A stretch of 64,000 nt of DNA from Cranoglanis bouderius (lineage: Eukaryota > Chordata > Actinopteri > Siluriformes > Cranoglanididae), in the NCBI GenBank assembly GCA_023630585.1, contig CM042543.1, positions 19,711,760-19,775,759 on the forward strand. The letters run 5' to 3'. Of the stretch, positions 34,240 to 43,277 are shown one piece after another (the first letter of the stretch is position 1; each line of letters starts with the position of its first letter). The position numbers and the translations under genes are program-made. The notes under the pieces are model-generated. The model was given only the letters and a program-made list of their open reading frames with translations, searched no databases and was not told the origin of the DNA.

Positions 34240-37200
34240 AAACTTGGGAGAGGTTTAAGGAGCAGAGACTTGGATAATCTATCTGTGACTACGAGGATGG
34301 TTGTTTTACCTTGGGAGGATGGTTGTTTTATCTTGGGAGATCGATGAGAAAGTCGATCGCAAGATGAGACCAGGGTCGTTGAGTTGTGGGTAAGGGTAAG
34401 AGTTTGCCAGCTGGGAGTGTTTGGGGTACCTTGGTTTGGGCACAAATACTGCATGAGGTGACGGCCTGTTGAACGTCCCTTATCATGTTCAGCCACCAGT
34501 ACTTTTCTCTCAACAAGTGGTGGGTTATGTGGATTCCTGGGTGGCCGGTAGCTACTGAGGTGTGTGCCCAAGCTATGAGTCTGTTCCTGAACTGAGTTGG
34601 TATGAATAGTTTGTTTGGAGGGCATGATTGTGGTATCTGTTGTCTGGGGGTGTTGCTAATGGCTTGATCTATTTCCCATTCAGTGTTCCCCACTACACAA
34701 TCTGGAGGGAAGATGGTTTCCTCAAGGTCATGACTGGGTTCTGATGCATGCAGATGTGATAAGGCATCAGCTTTGACGGTCTTAGAACCTGGGCGATATG
34801 ATAGGGTGAACTGAAACCGGTTGAAGAATAGTGACCAGCGTGCTTGAGAGGGGTTTAGCAGTATGGAGATATTCTAGGTTCTTGTGATCTGTCAGGATGG
34901 TGAATGGATACTGGGACCCCTCAAGCCTATGATGCCACTCCTCTAGAGCTAATTTTACTGCCAAGAGTTCAGGATATCCAATACGATAGTTTCTTTCTGC
35001 CGGAGATAGTTTCTTGGAATAGAATGCCACCAGGTGAGTTTTGGGTTTTTCTCCAAATCTCTAGGAGAGGATGGCGCCCACTCCTGTCTCTGAGGCATCC
35101 ACCTCTACTGTGAATGGCTTGTTGGGATCTAGGGGTTTTAAGATGGGAGCTGAGGTAAATGCGTTTTTGAGCTGGGTAAGGGCCTGATCTACAGCTGTGT
35201 TGCATGCAAGTCTTTTGGAACCTCCTTTTAGCCACAACATTAGGGGGTTCGCTATGGAACTGAAGCCTCGGTTAAGCATCAGTATAAGTTAGCAAAGCCA
35301 AGAAATCGCTGCAAGTCCTTGACCATACAGGGTGTAGGCCAACTGACCACAGTGTCCACTTTGCTTTGATCCATGGCTACTCCATCCGGGCTAATGATGT
35401 AGCAGAGAAAGGCTATTCTCACTTTTCCCCATTAACATAGAGCTGATGTTACAGGAGGCATTTGAGGACTTGGCAAACATGGCTGATGTAGCTTTCCAGG
35501 GACAGTGAAAAAATTAGGATGTAGTCAATATAAACAATGACAAATGTACCCAGCATATCTCTGAGAATCTCCATCATTAATTAGGCACTGAAAAACTGAG
35601 GGCGCACTAGAGAGTCCATACAGCATTACCAGGTACTCGTAGTGACCTGAAGTAGTGCTGAAGGTGGTTTTCCACTCGTCCCCCTCTCTGATGCAAACCA
35701 GGTTGTATGCGCACCTTAGATTGAGTTTCCTGAACATGTTGGCTGATCGTAGCTGTTCTAGGGTTGCAGGAACTAAGAGGGTAGCGATACTTTACAGTAC
35801 ATTGGTTCAAACCCCTGTAATGGATGCAAGGTCTGAGTCCACCTCCACTTTCCTCCACAAAGAAATAGGCTGCAGAAATTGGAAATGTAGAAGGTCTTAT
35901 GTAACCTTGCTGCAGTGCTTCTTGTATGTATTCTTCCATGCCCTGATGTTTGGTGAGGGAAAGAGGGTATATGCGACTGGGAGGAGGCATGGATCCTGGG
36001 AGCAAGTCTATGGCACAATCATAGGGTCTGTGGGGAGGTAAACCACTGGCTTTGGTCTTGCTGAAAACTGTGCTTAGGTCCTTGTACTCCAGAGGAATGA
36101 TTAATGAGGCTTAACTCTCCAGGCTTTCAATGGAGGTGGTGGCAAGGAGGAGTTCCAGTTGGAGAATGCAATGAGCCTTGCAATATGACCACTTTTTTAT
36201 TTCTTTGTCAGACTATGAAATGGAGGGGTTGTGCTGTTCCATCCACATGAGGCCCAGAATGATGACATGTCTGTGTGAGACTGTGATGAGGAGGGTGATG
36301 TACTCTTGGTGAAGAGCACTGACTGAGGAGAATGGGCTGAGTGCTGTGCGTTATGATGCCATCACCAGTGGGCCCTCCATCAATGGCTTGGAACCTTTGG
36401 TGTTGTGGTAGAGGTTGCGTGGGGATAAGCTGCTTCACCGTGTTCTGGTCGATGAAATTTCCGACCACTCCAGAAACGATTATGGCTGTGAGAACAGAAG
36501 ACTGGCCTGAATACTTTAACACCACTGGCAGAGTGAATGCTGGACTGGAGAAGAGTGGGGATAGAGGCTCCTGTTTGAGGCTGGATGGTTCTGGGTGCGT
36601 AATGAGCACTGGTAGATAAAATGGTTGGGTTGCCCACAGTAGAAACAGCACTTCTCTCTGAGACATCTCTCCCTCTTGGCTTCATTGAGCTTGGTTCACC
36701 CCGGCGGCATGAGCTCCCCAGGAGAAATTATCTTGGCATTGCTCTCTAGCTGAAAAGATGGTGGACATTGCAAGAGGAGATGGTCTAGCCTGATGGCGAG
36801 ATCGATGAGACCGTCAAGCGCAAGTTGTTCATCCTTGCAGGCTATTTCAGTGAGCACCTTGGCATGAAGTCCACGATGAAACGCTGCCCTCAGCGCAATG
36901 TCATTTTAGTCGCTTTCGGCCAGTATAGTCCTGAATTCGAGCACATATTCGGAGACATGCTGATTACCCTGCACTCAGGTTAACAGTCTCTCTCCAGCCT
37001 CTTTCCCATCAGGAGAATGATCAAACATGCAACGAAAAAGGTCAATGAGGCATGAAAGGGAGGACACTAGTTCGCCTCCGTGCTTATACACAGCAGATTT
37101 AAAGCCTTCCCAGTAAGCAGATTAATGAATCGGGACACTTTCTGTGACTCAGTCATCCCCTCAAAGCTGGTGAAAAAGCAAAAAGCCTCAGCATTGGGAA

Positions 37201-37403
37201 ATGTCACCAGAGAATTTTTCTGGTGTGGGCATAGGTGGAAGATAGGGCTGGGAAGGTGGGCATAGTGGTGGGCTGTAGAAAATGGCTTGAGAGAGTAGAT
37301 TTACCTTGCTGTTGAGCTCTGTGAGGAGTTGGCACTGCTCTCCCATAAGGGGGCCGTGAGCTGTGATCGCCTGCCACCAGCTCGGCACTCCTGCTGCATC
37401 CAT
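34240..37403 (-). pseudogene. Ty3/gypsy gag-pol pseudogene (element 1)
   Basis: Minus strand from the ATG at 37403 (MDAAG). In order: a gag region with TPEKFSGD; a CCHC knuckle; a protease-like region (VSGVVGNFIDQ) where the catalytic Asp is Val; RT (YIRPSTFPISAAYFFVEES, SGHYEYLVMLYGLSSAPSVF) with YIDY in place of YIDD; RNase H (TVEVDASETGVGAILS, TDHKNLEYLHTAKPL); and the integrase zinc domain (GHPGIHITHHLL, then CSICAQTK). The integrase catalytic core and the 3' polypurine tract are deleted, and many frameshifts interrupt the frame. The organisation is that of vertebrate Ty3/gypsy elements; the lineage is not assigned. Confidence 0.9.
36606..36647 (-). other. CCHC zinc knuckle of gag (element 1)
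   Basis: The minus strand reads CFYCGQPNHFIYQC, a complete Cx2Cx4Hx4C nucleic-acid-binding knuckle, in one of the frames of the decayed gag. It is among the best preserved pieces of this element. Confidence 0.8.
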
Positions 37404-37410
37404 CGGAGAA

Positions 37411-37421
37411 GTGAAGTATTC
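37411..37421 (-). other. Putative primer-binding site/leader of gypsy element 1
   Basis: Directly after the 5' LTR, the minus strand reads GAATACTTCAC. The same 11 bases follow the 5' LTR of the pol-less element (43267-43277). It does not start with TGG, as a usual tRNA-primed site would. Confidence 0.5.
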
Positions 37422-38544
37422 TGTCCTGTGATGAACGGGCAGACAGATGCAACTGCAGGTAGAGGACGAGTGAGATCGAGGCAGACAAATCCAAAACGTA
37501 AGGCAAAAATCAGAAAACAGGCCATGGTCAGGCAATCAACAAACAAAATATTCGAAGCAAGACAGCATCAACAATGCTAGGCAAAACTGGGTCAAGAACA
37601 AAAACACAAGCAGAGAGATAAACTTGGTATCGTTGCAAACAGAAGAAATGGAGCATATACTTTGCAAAGGGTGAGTGAACTGAAAGTCACTCTTTTATAC
37701 TATTTTATACTGTGGTTGTGTCATGGTCTGAGCCGAGCTCCTCGTGTTTTCCCTGTCATCCCCTTCCCCACGCTTCCAGTGTTCTCTCTCTCTCTCTCTC
37801 TCTCTTTCTCTGTGAGTGTGTGTGTGTGTGTGGGGGGAGGGGGGGCTCTCACCTGTTCCTCATTACTCACCTCATCTGCAGAGTATTTAAACCCCGGTCT
37901 TTGCAAACACTCTTCGCCAGATTGTTCCGGCTCTGCTCGCGTTTTGTTCACTCACAGTATTTCGTGTTGTTTCCCATGTGGTATTTCCCTGTGCTCACCC
38001 TGCTTTGTCTCTCTGTGTTCCAGGTCCATGTCTCAAGTCTCCCGTTGCCTGCTCCTGGTTCACTTCCTGCTGTGCCCAGTCCCGCCTCGCCTTCCCCCGT
38101 GGCTCTCCAGCTCGACACGCCACCGACCCGAGTTCAAGCCCCGCCGTCGACAGCACTCAAGCCTGCTCCCGCTCGATCTCGCTCTCCCCTTCCCATGGCG
38201 TACCTCTTGCATGCTCACTCCACACTCTCCCGACTTGAGTTCGAATCCCGGCCTTGACCACGCCACTACTCACCTTTCCCCACACTTCTCCTATCCTCTC
38301 AATCCTTAAATAAAACCAGTTAACCCTATACTCCTGTGTTTGTGTTCTGCGCTTGGGTCCTCTTTGTCTCTGTGTCCCAACAGGTTGTGATTGTGCGGTG
38401 AATGCAGGTGTGTGTGATCAAAATGAAGGTGAGGGTGAACGTGTCAATGTGTGAGTATTCTGGGAGTTGAAGTCTGTGATGGCCATGTTTGTAGGCCACA
38501 GTGCAGGCTGGGAGGTGGAGTTTATGGCGTGTGTAGACTTAACA
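37422..38544 (-). mobile_element. Gypsy element 1: 5' LTR, interrupted
   Basis: On the minus strand it begins TGTTAAGTC at 38544 and ends GGACA at 37422. It is about 454 bp once the nested solo LTR and its extra GGTTG are removed. Two TATAAAA-like boxes (about 37690-37712) lie next to the nested insertion. Its U3 matches the truncated LTR at 34079-34238. Confidence 0.82.
37719..38382 (+). mobile_element. Solo LTR nested in the gypsy LTR
   Basis: It starts TGTCATGGTC and ends GTCCCAACA, flanked by GGTTG on both sides (37714-37718 and 38383-38387). TATTTAAA at 37884 and AATAAA at 38309 show plus orientation. A CT/GT simple-sequence run lies at 37785-37835. Removing it restores the host LTR text. 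The long plus-strand ORF 37662-38309 is a by-product of the C-rich LTR, not a gene. Confidence 0.9.
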
Positions 38545-38604
38545 AATGGCATTTCAACTTATACAGTTTTATATTCATTACTTGGTGTGTGCAGGTCAAC
38601 ACCA

Positions 38605-38641
<37 letters not shown>
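38605..38641. repeat. (ATT)n microsatellite
   Basis: A perfect ATT run of about 12 units. Confidence 0.97.
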
Positions 38642-38661
38642 GACTTTTTTTTATATACACG

Positions 38662-39445
38662 TACACCAATCAGCCATAACATTATAACAATTTTTGCAGT
38701 GTGGCAGGGTGCATTATCCTGCTGAAAGAGGCCACTGCCATACCACTGCCATGAAGGGGTTTACTTGGTCAAAAATGTTTAGGTAGGTGGTATGTGTCAA
38801 AGTAACATCCACAAGAATGCCACTACCCAAGGTTTCCCAGCAGAACACTGCCCAGAGCATCACATTGCCTCTGCCGGCTTGTCTTCTTCCTATACTGCAT
38901 CCTGGTGCAATCTCTTCCCCAGGTAAGCGACGCACACACAGCTGGCTGTCCACATGATGTAAAAGAAAACATGATTCATCAGATCAGATCACTTTCTTCC
39001 ATTGCTCCATGGTCCACCTCTGATGCTCACATGCCCATAGTAGGCACTCTCGGCTATGAACAGGGGTCAGCATGGGCACTCAGACTGGTCCGCAGCTACG
39101 CAGCCCTATACAGTGCGATGCACTGTGTGTTCTGACACCTTTCTATCAAAGCCAGCATTAACTTTTTCAGCAATTTGTGTACAGTAGCTCTTCTGTGGGA
39201 TTGGACCAGACTGGGTAGCCTTCACTCCCCATGCACATCAATGAGCCTTGGGCACTGAAGACCCTGTCACTGGTTCCCTAGTTGTCATTCCTTTTACCAC
39301 TTTTGGTAGGTACTAACCACGGCATACCGGGAACACCACACAAGACCTGCCGTATTGGAGATGTTATGACACAGTGATCTAGCCATTACAATTTGGTCCT
39401 TATCAAAGTCGCTCAGATCCTTATGCTCGCCCATTTTTCCTGCTT
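38662..39445 (-). mobile_element. Truncated Tc1-like transposon
   Basis: The left end has CACCAATCAGCCATAACATT, the terminal text of a well-known fish Tc1 family. The right end stops near a GT microsatellite without an inverted partner. The transposase text runs on the minus strand. Confidence 0.78.
38714..39430 (-). pseudogene. Tc1-family transposase pseudogene
   Basis: The minus strand shows N-terminal text near 39430 (GEHKDLSDFDKD-like, KSRQYGRSCVVFPVCRG-type frames with stops), then WTMEQWKK-like text near 39000. A better preserved stretch follows (38953-38714) with CVRRLPGEEIAPGCSIGRRQ, GNVMLWAVFCWETLGSG and LTHTTYLNIFDQVNPFMAVV. The C-terminal catalytic part is deleted. Many frame changes are present. 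Confidence 0.72.
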
Positions 39446-39480
39446 CCAACATATCAACTTAGGGAACTGACTGTTTACTT

Positions 39481-39508
39481 GTGTGTGAATGTGTGTGTGT
39501 GTGTGTAT

Positions 39509-39544
<36 letters not shown>
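39481..39544. repeat. (GT)n microsatellite
   Basis: Imperfect GT dinucleotide run with a few interruptions. Confidence 0.97.
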
Positions 39545-39545
<1 letters not shown>

Positions 39546-39930
39546 CTAATAAGAGAATGCTTGTTAGAACAAGGAAAATGTTTGTCCTATTACTTGAATG
39601 TAAACATTTTAATTATTGTGTGTAACATTTATTTTACACAAACATTTTTGCAAATTTTTATGAAGAGTACCAATTATTATGGAAGGAACATGGCTAGTCT
39701 AAAGTTTATTCTGAGATTGCTGTGGATGGTACCAACTGGATACCCTAAAGATGACAGTGGATGGTCTCACTTGGATAGCTTGACTGCAGTTGCTAAAAAC
39801 ATTTTACTCAAGTCTCATTCATTATTCAGTGGATAACTTCACTTGGATACTATAAACTTAAAGCTAAATCTCTAATTAAAAAAAAATGACCTTGATGGTT
39901 GTACTGAAGATCCTTTCAACACATTTCAAG
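39545..39930. other. Unique noncoding DNA
   Basis: Contains a loosely repeated CTGGATACC / ACTTGGATA phrase (39735-39860). The 115-codon ORF starting in the GT run has no recognisable features. Confidence 0.5.
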
Positions 39931-39935
39931 CACTG

Positions 39936-40643
39936 TGTTACGATACACGGAGGATGCATGCACAGGGGAAAAGTCAGTTTATTAGGAACACAGGATTCAA
40001 AAGTAATGGAACACACAAAACAAAGGAAATAAATAGTAATCCCCAAAAAGGCAAGCAATAATCCAAAAGAGATAATCCACAAGGTGGTAATTCCAAAAGA
40101 GATAATCCACAATGCAGTAATTCCAAAAGGCATAGAACAAGAAAAATGAAACAAAACAAAACCGAAGCAACCACACGAAACTAGACTATGGTCTATGAAC
40201 TATGAACTACAAGCTAAGAGCTATGAGCTATGGTCTATGAGCCATGAGCTATGAGATAAAGGCGAGAGAAAGCGAGAACGTAGCAGGCATATAGCACATG
40301 CTAGGACAAACTCTAATACTCCGTGTTCTGGTGGAAACGGGAAGAGGTTTAAATAACCAGAATAATCAAACACAAACGAGACACACCTGAAACTCATAAT
40401 AACACATAAAATGGTAAATTATTGAACATACGAGGGTGGGGACATGACATGGACAGAGAACCAATAAACATTCAGAGGCGGAGACATGACGTAAACCAAA
40501 ACACAAGCACATGGCAATGAAAACAAACGTGAGTCTATGAATGTGGAAGTAAACTGCTGGCTGTCCTCAAAGGCGGTGCGGAGAATGGAATGCGGAAGTG
40601 AGTGGCGTCGCAAGCAACTCCAAGTGCGAGGGGATCTCTAACA
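39936..40643 (-). repeat. 3' LTR of the pol-less element
   Basis: 708 bp, a direct repeat of 43278-43992. It includes a short-repeat block built of AGCTATG / CTATGAA units (about 40185-40258), a TATA-like TTTAAA at 40348 and the polyadenylation signal at 39978 (both minus strand). Confidence 0.93.
39978..39983 (-). terminator. Polyadenylation signal in the 3' LTR
   Basis: AATAAA on the minus strand, followed by a short GT/C-rich stretch. It sits about 45 bp from the LTR end, a normal place for R-U5 processing. The same signal occurs in the 5' LTR at 43327-43332. Confidence 0.65.
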
Positions 40644-42750
40644 GAGCCCCCCCCCCCCCCATAAGTGCTTCTCCCAAAGCGCCGAAATTTCCTGACCACT
40701 CTGGCGGACCTGGGCCCCTGGGCAGGATCCCAATGTCTGCCTCCCAGGACCCGAGGCTGGCGATGTCCAGTGTTCCGAGGCCAGAGCAGAGTGTGTCTGG
40801 TTGTCCCTTCAGCCTTGGTCGAGAACTTGGTCGAGAACTTGGCTTGGAACTTGGCTTGGAACTTGGCTTGGAGCTTGAAGCTGTGCTTGACCTGATGCTT
40901 GATCTGGTGCTTGGCGTGGTGCTTGGCATGGTGCTTGGCTTGGTGTTTGGCCTGGAGCTTGGAGCTGTGCTTGACCTGGTGCTTGACCTGGTGCTTGGCT
41001 TGGTGCTTGGCTTGGAGCTTGGAGCTGTGCTTGACCTGTTGCTTGACCTGGTGCTTGGACTGGAACCAGGACTGGGATCAGACTTGGCACCTGGATTGGA
41101 GACAGACTTGGAGACAGACTTGGAAACAGGACAGGGAACTGGACTGAGAACTGAACTGGGTACAGGACTGGAAACTAGGCTAGAAACCGAACTGGAAACA
41201 AAATCAAAAACCTGACTGGGAACAGAACTGGAAACAGAGATGGAACCTGAATTGGAAAGTGGACTTGCAACAAAACTAGAAACTTGACTGAAAGCTAAAC
41301 TAGAAACTTGACTGAAAGCTAAACTAGAAACAGAACTGGAAATGAAATTAGAAACAGGGATGGAAACAGGGCTGGAAACAGGGATGGAGACAGGGTTGGA
41401 GACAGGGATTGAGACAGGGCTGGAGCCGAAACTAGAAACTAAGCTGGAAATGAAACTAGAAACTGGACAGGAGACAAAGGTGGAGATAGAGGTGGAGACA
41501 GAGGTGGACTCTGGACTGGGTTCTGGACTGAGACCTAGACTGGAAAATGGATTGCGAACTGGATCTGAACCTGAACTGGAAACTAAACTAGAAACTGGAC
41601 TGGATTCTGAGCCGAGAAAGGACTCTGGGTTTGAACTGAGGCATAGACTGGGATATGGGTCAGGACAGAAACCTGGATCTGGCCTTGGACATAGACTTGG
41701 ACTAGGACAGGAATTAGGGCTAAGACATGGGCTAGGACTTGGACATGGACTAGGACTTGGAAAGGAGGTCATCCTGTGGACCTCAGACATGGACTTGACT
41801 TGGAAGGAGGTCATCCCGTGGACCTCAGACCTGGACTTGGCTTCGGAGGAGGTCATCCCGTGGACCTCTGACATGGACTTGGCTTCGGAGGAGGTCATCC
41901 TGTGGACCTCTGACATGGACTTGACTTCACAGGAGGTCATCCTGTGGACCTCTGACAAGGACTTTGCTTTGGAGGAGGTCATCCCGTGGACCTCTGACAT
42001 GGAATTGACTTCGGAGGAGGTCATCCCGTGGACCTCTGACATGGACTTGACTTCGGAGGAGGTCATCCTGTGGACCTCTGACAGGAGCAGGACAGGACTG
42101 GTGGTCTCCTCGTGAACCTCCAGCAGGAACATGGCTGGGGCGGAGGACCCCTCTTGGGTCTCTGACAGGAACTGGGCTGGAGCGGAGGTCTCCTCGTGGG
42201 CCCCCAACAGGAACAGGACAGGAACAGAGGTCCCCTCGTGGACCTCCGGAGGGCGCTCCACTGGGGAGACATCCTGCTGGGTCTCCGGCTGGAGCTCAGG
42301 GCTGGAGGTTGCCACGTTAACCTCCAGAGGCAGCTCCGCTGAGGAGACCTCCTGCTGGGCCTCCGGCTGGAGCTCGGGGCTGGAGGCTGCCACTTTAATC
42401 TCCAGGGGCAGCTCTGCTGAGGAGACCTCCTGCTGGGCCTCTGGCTGGAGCTCGGGGCTGGAGGTTGCCATGTTAACCTCCAGGGGCAGCTCCGCTGAGG
42501 AGACCTCCTGCTGGGCCTCTGGCTGGAGCTCGGGGCTGGAGGTTTCCACGTTAACCTCCAGGGGCAGCTCCACTGAGGAGACCTCCTGCTGGGCCTCCGG
42601 CTGGAGCTCGGGGTTGGAGGTTGCCACATTAACCTCCACGTGGTGCTCTGCTGAGGAGACCTTCTGCTGGGCCTCCTGCTGGAGCTCTGGGGGTGCTCGC
42701 CTATGGAGCAGCTTATGGACTCGCCAGGTGTCCTTAAAACAGCCCTGCAA
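40567..42750 (-). CDS. Repeat-rich 727-codon ORF of unknown function (LTR-element ORF2)
   Basis: An uninterrupted ORF overlapping the gag-like ORF by 17 bp in the +1 frame and running into the 3' LTR. From the N-terminus: about six 26-residue repeats (PELQPEAQQEVSSAELPLEV type, residues ~20-175); about eight 14-residue repeats (SEVHGMTSSEVKSM type, ~230-340); a Cys/Pro/Ser stretch (SPSPCPSP); a long Ser/Val/Pro tract; a Ser/Thr/Lys/Pro tract; and a unique tail with GQPDTLCSGLGTLDIASLGS. It has no enzyme motif, signal peptide or membrane segment. It is homologous to the partial ORF at 18130-18954. Whether it is expressed as its own protein, or by frameshift from gag, cannot be told. Confidence 0.6.
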   Translation of the reverse strand: MQGCFKDTWRVHKLLHRRAPPELQQEAQQKVSSAEHHVEVNVATSNPELQPEAQQEVSSVELPLEVNVETSSPELQPEAQQEVSSAELPLEVNMATSSPELQPEAQQEVSSAELPLEIKVAASSPELQPEAQQEVSSAELPLEVNVATSSPELQPETQQDVSPVERPPEVHEGTSVPVLFLLGAHEETSAPAQFLSETQEGSSAPAMFLLEVHEETTSPVLLLSEVHRMTSSEVKSMSEVHGMTSSEVNSMSEVHGMTSSKAKSLSEVHRMTSCEVKSMSEVHRMTSSEAKSMSEVHGMTSSEAKSRSEVHGMTSFQVKSMSEVHRMTSFPSPSPCPSPSPCLSPNSCPSPSLCPRPDPGFCPDPYPSLCLSSNPESFLGSESSPVSSLVSSSGSDPVRNPFSSLGLSPEPSPESTSVSTSISTFVSCPVSSFISSLVSSFGSSPVSIPVSNPVSIPVSSPVSIPVSNFISSSVSSLAFSQVSSLAFSQVSSFVASPLSNSGSISVSSSVPSQVFDFVSSSVSSLVSSPVPSSVLSPVPCPVSKSVSKSVSNPGAKSDPSPGSSPSTRSSNRSSTAPSSKPSTKPSTRSSTRSSTAPSSRPNTKPSTMPSTTPSTRSSIRSSTASSSKPSSKPSSKPSSRPSSRPRLKGQPDTLCSGLGTLDIASLGSWEADIGILPRGPGPPEWSGNFGALGEALMGGGGALLEIPSHLELLATPLTSAFHSPHRL
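40644..40660 (-). other. Polypurine tract before the 3' LTR
   Basis: The minus strand has a run of about 14 G then CTC, directly abutting the LTR start TGTTAG. This is the expected position for plus-strand DNA priming in LTR elements. A similar G-run precedes the LTR start at 18106. Confidence 0.7.
41770..42075. repeat. 42-bp coding minisatellite
   Basis: About seven to eight tandem 42-bp units (plus-strand phrase GGAGGTCATCCCGTGGACCT) that encode the 14-residue repeats of ORF2. They create long spurious ORFs on the other strand. Confidence 0.9.
42235..42700. repeat. 78-bp coding minisatellite
   Basis: About six tandem 78-bp units (plus-strand phrase GAGGAGACCTCCTGCTGGGC) encoding the 26-residue repeats of ORF2. 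Central units are most alike, the outer ones diverged. Confidence 0.92.
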
Positions 42751-43261
42751 GCAGAAATAGTAGCTCCGTGTTCCCTGTTTTCGAAAGGTGGGTTACGCAC
42801 TCCTGGGTCCGGGGCTGAGAGGTGCAGGCCGCCATGTTAGCCCGCTCCCTCTCGTAGTGCTCCAGAAATGACTGGCCGGGATCACCGGGCAGGTGCACAT
42901 TGTCAAGGAGGGTGTTCAGGTCGGGATTAAACTCTGGGCACCCGTATTCCTCGAGCAGGAGATCCACAAAACCTGAGACAGTGTTCATCTCCTGGTGTCC
43001 ACTGTAGAGGTGGGCCTCTGCCCACCAGCGAGCCAAGCCGACCAAACGGGATTGGAGGAACCTCACCCATTGTTCCTCGCTCGGGTTCGTATCCTCCAAA
43101 CTCACAAAATATCCCTGGGCCTGTAATAAAAAATACTGAGGGTACCAAGAGACGCCATCATAGGCAGTAGGAGGAGGAATATAGGCCCGAAAGGAAATTG
43201 AGTCCAGTGGGGGAATGAAAAATTTGGCACGGGTAGCCCAAATTTTCCCCGCTGCATCCAT
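42734..43261 (-). CDS. Gag-like capsid ORF of the pol-less LTR element
   Basis: A 175-codon ORF starting ATG at 43261, 16 bp after the 5' LTR. The central part (PSEEQWVRFLQSRLVGLARW, WAEAHL, FVDLLLEEYG, then FLEHYERERANMAAC) has the Trp/Leu spacing of the retrotransposon gag (capsid) domain. The N-terminus MDAAGKIWA shares MDAAG with the gag start of the gypsy at 37403. No zinc knuckle is seen. Gag normally packages the element RNA into particles. The ORF is intact, the usual sign of recent activity. Its last 17 bp overlap ORF2. Confidence 0.75.
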   Translation of the reverse strand: MDAAGKIWATRAKFFIPPLDSISFRAYIPPPTAYDGVSWYPQYFLLQAQGYFVSLEDTNPSEEQWVRFLQSRLVGLARWWAEAHLYSGHQEMNTVSGFVDLLLEEYGCPEFNPDLNTLLDNVHLPGDPGQSFLEHYERERANMAACTSQPRTQECVTHLSKTGNTELLFLLAGLF

Positions 43262-43266
43262 GTTAG

Positions 43267-43277
43267 GTGAAGTATTC
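43267..43277 (-). other. Putative primer-binding site/leader of the pol-less element
   Basis: Immediately after the 5' LTR, the minus strand reads GAATACTTCAC, identical to the block after the 5' LTR of gypsy element 1 (37411-37421). Confidence 0.5.

Noticed and set aside
38220..38245. GAGTTCGAATCCCGG, similar to a tRNA B box, in a solo LTR
   Set aside because: No matching A box, acceptor stem or cloverleaf can be built around it. It is probably coincidental.
37662..38309. 215-codon plus-strand ORF and overlapping ORFs
   Set aside because: They lie across the edge of a nested solo LTR and consist of Ser/Pro/Cys-rich translation of C-rich LTR DNA. No domain is visible and several frames are open at once.
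41342..42760. Long plus-strand ORFs (257 and 209 codons) opposite the LTR-element ORF2
   Set aside because: They are mirror frames of the 42-bp and 78-bp minisatellites. Repeats of a multiple of three keep several frames open.
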